A stretch of DNA of 64,000 bases from Streptomyces griseocarneus (lineage in GTDB: Bacteria > Actinomycetota > Actinomycetes > Streptomycetales > Streptomycetaceae). This document shows, piece after piece, positions 59,581-64,000 of the stretch. Positions within the stretch are counted from its first letter, which is position 1. The number at the start of each line of letters is the position of its first letter. The notes beneath the pieces are model-generated. The model was not told the DNA's origin. It ran no database searches and saw only the letters and a program-made list of their open reading frames with translations. Made by a program: the position numbers and the translations under genes. The stretch lies in contig PENC01000023.1 of the NCBI GenBank assembly GCA_003674045.1, positions 62,001 to 126,000 of the forward strand, read 5' to 3'.

Positions 59581-59615
59581 TGACCGATCGGTTAGATTGC
59601 TGACCGATCGGTCAG
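59581..59615. promoter_or_regulatory. Two TetR-type palindromes with a -10 box between them
   Basis: TGACCGATCGGTTA (59581-59594) and the perfect palindrome TGACCGATCGGTCA (59602-59615) are 21 bp apart, two helical turns. TAGATT (59593-59598) between them fits a -10 box. The sites lie 55-90 bp before the FAD oxygenase start and on the far side of the MetAP gene, and are probably bound by the TetR protein at 60932. Confidence 0.78.
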
Positions 59616-59669
59616 AGTCATGGGTTCGCGACCGGCGCACGGCCATGGGCCCACGACGGAGGAACGCTG

Positions 59670-60905
59670 ATGAGAGGCGGAAGCATGGAGCGCACGACGT
59701 GCTGCATCGTGGGAGGCGGACCGGCGGGCATGATGCTCGGTCTGCTGCTGGCCAGGGCCGGGGTCGAGGTGACCGTCCTGGAGAAGCACGGGGACTTCCT
59801 CCGGGACTTCCGCGGGGACACCGTCCACCCGTCCACCCTGCAGCTCCTGGACGAACTCGGACTCGGCGAGCGCTTCGCGGAGCTCCCGTTCCCCAAGATG
59901 GAGGAGATGCGCATGATGATCGGCGGCGCCACCGTCGTCGCCGCCGACCTCCGCCGTATTCCCGGCAGGCACAAGTACATCGCGATGGTCCCCCAGTGGG
60001 ACTTCCTCGACCTCCTGGCGTCCGCCGCCGCGGAGGAGCCGTCGTTCACCCTGCGCATGCGCACCTCCGTCACCGGTCTGCGCAGGGAGGGCGGCCGCGT
60101 CACCGGCGTCCACTACGTCGACGAGCACGGCGAGACGGGCGAGATCGCGGCCGACCTGACCGTCGCCTGCGACGGCCGCCACTCCCTCGTACGGCGGGAG
60201 GCGGGGCTGCGTCCCGAGGAGTTCCAGGTCCCCATGGACGTCTGGCAGGTGCGGGTCGACGGGCCGCGCGGCGGCCTCAAGGACGGCCGCGTCCTCGCCC
60301 GCTTCGGCGACGGCCAGGCCGCCGTCACCATGGACCGCGGCGAGTACTACCAGACCTCCTACCTCATCCGGAAGGGCAGCGACCAGGAGCTGCGGTCCCA
60401 GGGCATCCAGCGGTTCCGCGACCGCCTCGGCGCCCTCTGCGGCTGGGACCGCGAAGTGACCGACGCCATCGCCTCCTGGGACGACGTCAAACTGCTGGAG
60501 GTCAGCATGGGCCGCCTGCGCCGCTGGTACCGCAACGGCCTGCTGTGCATCGGCGACGCCGCCCACACCATGTCCCCGGTCGGCGGCGCGGGCGTCAACA
60601 TCGCCGTCCAGGACGCCGTCGCCGCCGCCGGCATCCTCGCCGGGCCCCTGCTCGACGGCTCGGTGTGCGTCCACGACCTGGAGCGGGTGCAGAAGCGCCG
60701 CTGGCTCCCCATGGCCATGGTCCAGAAGTCGCAGCTGACCGAGCACAAGATGCTGGAGATGGCCCTGGACGGCACGCTCACCGAGGACACCCTGCCGATC
60801 CCCCTGAAGCTGCTCCAGAAGGTGCCGCCCCTGCGCACCGTGACCGCCTACCTCGGCGGCGTCGGCATCCGGCCGGAACGCGTCCCCGCCTTCGCACGGG
60901 GCTGA
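59670..60905 (+). CDS. FAD-dependent monooxygenase under TetR control
   Basis: 411 aa from ATG 59670 with GGAGG upstream; ATG 59685 is in frame. It is a class A flavoprotein: CCIVGGGPAGMMLGLLLARAGVEVTVLEKHGDFLRDFRGD at the N-terminus, the DG motif in VACDGRHSLVRRE, and GLLCIGDAAHTMSPVGGAGVNIAVQDAV for FAD. It lacks the thioredoxin-like tail of the monooxygenase at 4518. It probably hydroxylates or inactivates a xenobiotic or antibiotic, since TetR-controlled oxygenases of this type include drug-modifying enzymes. Confidence 0.92.
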   Translation: MRGGSMERTTCCIVGGGPAGMMLGLLLARAGVEVTVLEKHGDFLRDFRGDTVHPSTLQLLDELGLGERFAELPFPKMEEMRMMIGGATVVAADLRRIPGRHKYIAMVPQWDFLDLLASAAAEEPSFTLRMRTSVTGLRREGGRVTGVHYVDEHGETGEIAADLTVACDGRHSLVRREAGLRPEEFQVPMDVWQVRVDGPRGGLKDGRVLARFGDGQAAVTMDRGEYYQTSYLIRKGSDQELRSQGIQRFRDRLGALCGWDREVTDAIASWDDVKLLEVSMGRLRRWYRNGLLCIGDAAHTMSPVGGAGVNIAVQDAVAAAGILAGPLLDGSVCVHDLERVQKRRWLPMAMVQKSQLTEHKMLEMALDGTLTEDTLPIPLKLLQKVPPLRTVTAYLGGVGIRPERVPAFARG

Positions 60906-60931
60906 GGGCGCCGGGCCCGTCGGCCGGTGCG

Positions 60932-61549
60932 TCAGTCGGCGCGGCGGATGGCTGCCAGAGTGAACGTCTCCAGCTCGTCCGCCGCCGCGTCGAGGTCGAA
61001 CCCGGGATGGGCGAGCCAGTGTGAGATCACGCCGTCGATGGCCCCGCCGATCGCCAGGGCCACGGCGTCGGGGTCGAACCGCCGCAACTGGCCCGCCTCC
61101 TGACCTGCCGCCAGGAGACGGGCCAGCGCCTGCCGACGGCCGTGCGTGTCGTGGGAGCCGGGCGCCTTGAGCCGGGTGCCGCCCTCGTCGTCGAGCAGCA
61201 TCTCGGTGATCACCCGCACATGGCGGCGGTGGGCCTGCTGGTACGAGATCATCGCGCGTACGTACGCGACGACCGCGGCGAGCGGGTCGGACTCCTGGCG
61301 CACCCGCTCGTCGACGTACGTGGTGAACTGCTCCAGCACCTGGGTCAGGGCCGTGCGGGTCAGGTTGTCCTTCGACGAGAAGTGGTAGAGGACGGCCGCC
61401 TTGGAGATCCCGGCCTCCTCGGCGATCGCCGACAGCGACGTGGCCGGGTAGCCCCGCGTGGAGATCAGATCGATGGTGCACTCGATGATCTGCTGACGGC
61501 GGGCACGCTCCCGGAAGGTCTCTGGAGCGGCGCTCCGGGGCGGGGTCAT
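60932..61549 (-). CDS. TetR family transcriptional regulator
   Basis: 205 aa from ATG 61549. The N-terminal helix-turn-helix is RQQIIECTIDLISTRGYPATSLSAIAEEAGISKAAVLYHFSSKDNL. The ligand-binding domain is helical, with VRAMISYQQAHRRHVRVITEML and a closing GAIDGVISHWLAHPGFDLDAAADELETF. It is convergent with the FAD oxygenase gene (26 bp between stops) and is the obvious candidate to bind the palindromes at 59581-59615. I see no copy of that motif before its own start. Confidence 0.92.
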   Translation of the reverse strand: MTPPRSAAPETFRERARRQQIIECTIDLISTRGYPATSLSAIAEEAGISKAAVLYHFSSKDNLTRTALTQVLEQFTTYVDERVRQESDPLAAVVAYVRAMISYQQAHRRHVRVITEMLLDDEGGTRLKAPGSHDTHGRRQALARLLAAGQEAGQLRRFDPDAVALAIGGAIDGVISHWLAHPGFDLDAAADELETFTLAAIRRAD

Positions 61550-61664
61550 CGCGGGGGCCTCACCTTTCTTGCACGGTGGTCGTCTTCCCCGACCGTACAC
61601 CGTGGCGGACGTTCCCGGCTCCGGCCCCCGCGCGGAGGGGGGCGGGGGCCGGAGCCGGGAACCG

Positions 61665-62213
61665 TCAGACACCGATGCGCAATTGGCCCTGGCCGGTCGC
61701 GCTCCGGACCTCTCCCGTCGCGCACTCCGTCGGCAGCGCCGCGGGCAGCAGGCCCACGTCCCGCGTGACGGCCGTCCCCGCCGGGACCCCCGCGAACCCC
61801 TCGACGACATGCCCCGTCAGATGCACCACGTTCGCGCCGAGGACCCGCACCGCCGAGCCCTCGTACTCGATGGCCAGACGCCGGCCACCGGGGAAGTCCA
61901 CCCGCTCCCGTGCCCGGGGCGAGTTCAGCGCGAGACAGGACGCGTCCGGCGACGTCCCCTCCGTCGTCCCCGCGGCCTCCACCGTCCTGCCCGGCCGCAC
62001 CGTGCAGAGGTACGCCGACCTGGCGCTGAGGTCCGTCGGCCGGGGCGTGAGCGACAGCCCCGGGGTGTACGTCGTGTCCTCCTTCCCCGCGCAGACGATC
62101 TGCCCTCCGGCGACGGCCGGCCCCCCGGCCTGTGCCGCCGGAGCGCCGACGAGTGACGTGACCGCCAGCGCCGCGGCACACAGCGCGACCGGTACACCCC
62201 GACCACCGAACAT
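61665..62213 (-). CDS. Small secreted protein of unknown function
   Basis: About 182 aa from ATG 62213, chosen because GGAAGG lies six bases upstream; ATG 62219 has that site directly adjacent. The signal is GRGVPVALCAAALAVTSLVGAPAAQA. Four cysteines in the mature part (IVCAG, LCTVRP, SCLALN, ECATG) could form two disulfides. It is beta-rich with repeated Thr/Gly/Pro stretches. I cannot name a family. It stands between TetR and the methyltransferase. Confidence 0.78.
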   Translation of the reverse strand: MFGGRGVPVALCAAALAVTSLVGAPAAQAGGPAVAGGQIVCAGKEDTTYTPGLSLTPRPTDLSARSAYLCTVRPGRTVEAAGTTEGTSPDASCLALNSPRARERVDFPGGRRLAIEYEGSAVRVLGANVVHLTGHVVEGFAGVPAGTAVTRDVGLLPAALPTECATGEVRSATGQGQLRIGV

Positions 62214-62428
62214 GGACATCCTTCCGATCGGTCCCGAACACGCCATGAGTGACGCGCGGTCCCGTCCCTACCCGCCTGGCCCCGCCGACGCGCCCCGCAC
62301 CCTCCGGCAGCCGCAGCACGCCCGTACCGCCGAGCCGCCGCACGCACACCCCCGCGCATGGCCGAAAACGCGCTCCCCGGGGGTGCGACCGAGCCGACCC
62401 GGCGAGACATCGGCGGGGCGGGAATTCA

Positions 62429-62465
62429 TTGGCGCGGTCACCGAGCCGCACGTAGCGTCGTGACG
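62429..62465 (+). promoter_or_regulatory. Probable leaderless promoter of the methyltransferase
   Basis: TTGGCG (62429-62434) and TAGCGT (62453-62458) are 18 bp apart, and the start GTG at 62466 is 7 nt after the -10 box, with no ribosome site. This fits transcription starting at the start codon. Confidence 0.5.
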
Positions 62466-63320
62466 GTGACGAACGAGAACGCCCGGACGAATCCCCGCGG
62501 CCACTGGCGCGACCTCAACCACGCGCGGTGGGAGGAGCGGGTGCCCCTCCACACCGGCAGCGACTTCTACGACCTGCCGGGATTCCGGGCCGGGCGGGAC
62601 GATCTGCGCGGCTTCGAACTCGACGAGGTCGGGGACGTCACCGGCAAGCGGCTGCTGCACCTGCAGTGCCACCTCGGTACGGACACCCTGTCCTGGGCCC
62701 GCCACGGTGCCCGGGTCACGGGCCTGGACTTCTCGGCCGCGGCCGTCGCGGAGGCCCGGAAACTGGCCGCGGACGTGGGCGTCGACGACGCCCGGTTCGT
62801 CGAGTCGGACGTGTACGACGCGCCGTCGGCGCTCGGCGGCGAGACCTTCGACATCGTCTACACCGGATTCGGCGCGCTGTGCTGGCTGCCCGACATCGAC
62901 AGGTGGGCACGCACCGTCGCCGGACTCCTGGCACCGGGCGGCTTCCTCTATCTCGCCGAATTCCATCCCGCGGGAGCCTGCGTGGACATGGACGGTGCCA
63001 CCTGGACCGAGGACTACTTCACCCGCGACCCCCTGGTCTACGAGGAACAGGGGACGTACACCGACCGGCAGGCCCGGACGCGCCACAACACCGCGGTGGA
63101 GTGGCAGCACCCGATCGGCGACGTGGTCAGCGCCGTGACCGCCGCCGGGCTGCGCCTCGCGTTCCTGCGGGAGTACGACTTCACGTTGTTCGAGCAGATG
63201 GACGGCATGGTGAAGGGGCCCGACACCAGCGGCACCCGGCCGGGCGGGGCCTTTGTGTACCGCCTGCCGGAGGGGCGCCCCCGCGTACCGCTGGTCTACT
63301 CGCTGCGGGCGTCGAAATAA
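62466..63320 (+). CDS. Class I SAM-dependent methyltransferase
   Basis: 284 aa from GTG 62466 (GTG 62460 also in frame). Motif I is RLLHLQCHLGTDTLSWARHGARVTGLDFS, with the acidic residue after strand 2 (LDFSAAAVAEARKLA), then DDARFVESDVYDAP and FDIVYTGFGALCWLPDIDRW, and a C-terminal part LRLAFLREYDFTLFEQ. It has the common actinobacterial small-molecule methyltransferase shape. Acceptor unknown. It ends before a very strong terminator. Confidence 0.88.
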   Translation: MTNENARTNPRGHWRDLNHARWEERVPLHTGSDFYDLPGFRAGRDDLRGFELDEVGDVTGKRLLHLQCHLGTDTLSWARHGARVTGLDFSAAAVAEARKLAADVGVDDARFVESDVYDAPSALGGETFDIVYTGFGALCWLPDIDRWARTVAGLLAPGGFLYLAEFHPAGACVDMDGATWTEDYFTRDPLVYEEQGTYTDRQARTRHNTAVEWQHPIGDVVSAVTAAGLRLAFLREYDFTLFEQMDGMVKGPDTSGTRPGGAFVYRLPEGRPRVPLVYSLRASK

Positions 63321-63365
63321 GCCCGGGCGGGCCGGGGAGCACTGGGCTCCCCGGCCCGCCCGGGC
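63321..63365. terminator. Bidirectional terminator, 20-bp perfect stem
   Basis: GCCCGGGCGGGCCGGGGAGC (63321-63340) pairs perfectly with 63346-63365 around ACTGG. It separates the convergent methyltransferase and the partial gene at the window edge. Confidence 0.95.
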
Positions 63366-63379
63366 ATGCTGACGGGGCG

Positions 63380-64000
63380 TCAGCCGCGGCGCTTCGCCGG
63401 GGTCGAGACCGCGCCCGCACCCTCGGCGATCTTCCACTCGCGGTGCAGGGCACCCAGGGGAATGGACTTCTCGAAGACCGGCGTGTCGAAGATCTTCAGC
63501 TGGGCCTGGAGAGCCCCCGTCAGATCCAGTCCGCCGTACGCCTTCCACTGGCCCGAGGCCGAGGCGCTGCCGTCGGTGGCCGCGGACGCCGAGCCCTCGA
63601 CCTCCGCCCGCAGGTACGGGGCGACGTTCGCCGTGACGCCGACGGCGCCGTACAGGCCGACGCTGGCCTCCGCGCCGAGCGCGGCCTTCACCTTGCCGGC
63701 GGCCGTGACCGTGGCGCGGGGGGACGTGGCCTTCATCTCCGAGGAGTTGACGGGTGTCCAGCCCTTGCCGCGGCTGTAGGAGCCGCCGACCCGGAAGTCG
63801 CCCTTCAAGTCCTGCTTGATGTCGACGTTGATCTTTCCGTCGGCGTCGACCTGGAGGTAGCAGGTCAGCCCGAGGCTGACCACGACCGGCACCGCGCCGA
63901 CCTGGATGACGGGCGCGGCGTGCAGCTTGGCGAAGGGTATCTTCAGCGGCTGCCCGCCCGGAGTGGACGCGGCGGCCTGGCCCTTGAGCTCCCACTGGGA
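63380..64000 (-). CDS. Partial beta-rich protein, 5' end outside the window
   Basis: The frame is open from the right edge to TGA 63380, giving 206 visible residues. It contains LKIPFAKLHAAPVIQVGAVPVVVSLGLTCYLQVDADGKINVDIKQDLKGDFRVGGSYSRGKGW, then alternating short-residue strands (KVKAALGAEASVGLYGAVGVTANVAPYLRAEVEGSASA) and ends WKIAEGAGAVSTPAKRRG. The alternation of small and hydrophobic residues suggests a large all-beta extracellular protein. The start and any signal lie beyond 64000. Confidence 0.75.
   Translation of the reverse strand, partial: SQWELKGQAAASTPGGQPLKIPFAKLHAAPVIQVGAVPVVVSLGLTCYLQVDADGKINVDIKQDLKGDFRVGGSYSRGKGWTPVNSSEMKATSPRATVTAAGKVKAALGAEASVGLYGAVGVTANVAPYLRAEVEGSASAATDGSASASGQWKAYGGLDLTGALQAQLKIFDTPVFEKSIPLGALHREWKIAEGAGAVSTPAKRRG

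Overview
The window reads as chromosomal DNA from a Streptomyces or a close relative. GC is very high throughout, third codon positions are almost all G or C, GTG starts are common, and several families are typical of the genus: streptophobe membrane protein, DUF6777 protein, SCO6745 family, 2B encapsulin, LanL-type synthetase. I see no rRNA, tRNA, CRISPR, insertion sequence or prophage genes.

Layout. (1) 0.2-7.4 kb: a class IV-like lanthipeptide synthetase with a degenerate kinase domain, a P450, an FAD monooxygenase, a divergent GTP cyclohydrolase I and a PrmC-like methyltransferase. (2) 7.4-13.2 kb: two acyl-CoA dehydrogenases and two family III CoA-transferases on the minus strand behind an IclR regulator, with a perfect 22-bp palindrome between the regulator and its presumed targets. 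(3) 13.4-26.3 kb: mixed genes, including a TolB-like lipoprotein, a Tat-exported glycosidase-like protein, an orphan L25, a VOC protein, alcohol dehydrogenase with a divergent XRE regulator, a MocR regulator lacking its PLP lysine, and an M4 protease. (4) 26.8-34.5 kb: an FHA-ABC transporter, an SH3-like protein and a Ser/Thr kinase in one transcription unit, then a Ham1-like pyrophosphatase, a streptophobe protein and a DUF6777 protein. (5) 34.9-37.7 kb: a family 2B encapsulin shell overlapping its cysteine desulfurase cargo. (6) 37.9-42.8 kb: secreted protein, MBL hydrolase, DUF1445 protein under a FadR/GntR-like operator, secreted chorismate mutase, PP2C/SpoIIE phosphatase.

(7) 42.8-54.3 kb, all minus strand, is the most interesting part: a candidate ribosomal peptide (RiPP) gene cluster that I cannot match to a described class. 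In transcription order it has a 2OG-Fe(II) oxygenase, a 57-aa precursor-like peptide with a strong hairpin after it, a radical SAM/SPASM enzyme, a carbamoyltransferase, a PhyH-type dioxygenase, an MFS exporter, a CPYC flavoprotein, an SGNH hydrolase-like protein, a 33-aa DUF5989-like microprotein, a second carbamoyltransferase and a 53-aa SxtJ-like membrane protein. Several genes overlap by 1, 4 or 20 nt. A plausible logic is radical modification, hydroxylation, O-carbamoylation and export.

(8) 54.5-64.0 kb: a membrane alpha/beta hydrolase coupled to an MprF-like aminoacyl-lipid synthase, a methionine aminopeptidase, an FAD oxygenase behind two TetR-type palindromes with a nearby TetR gene, a small secreted protein, a methyltransferase and a truncated secreted protein at the edge. 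Convergent gene pairs are separated by long perfect hairpins that should act as bidirectional terminators.
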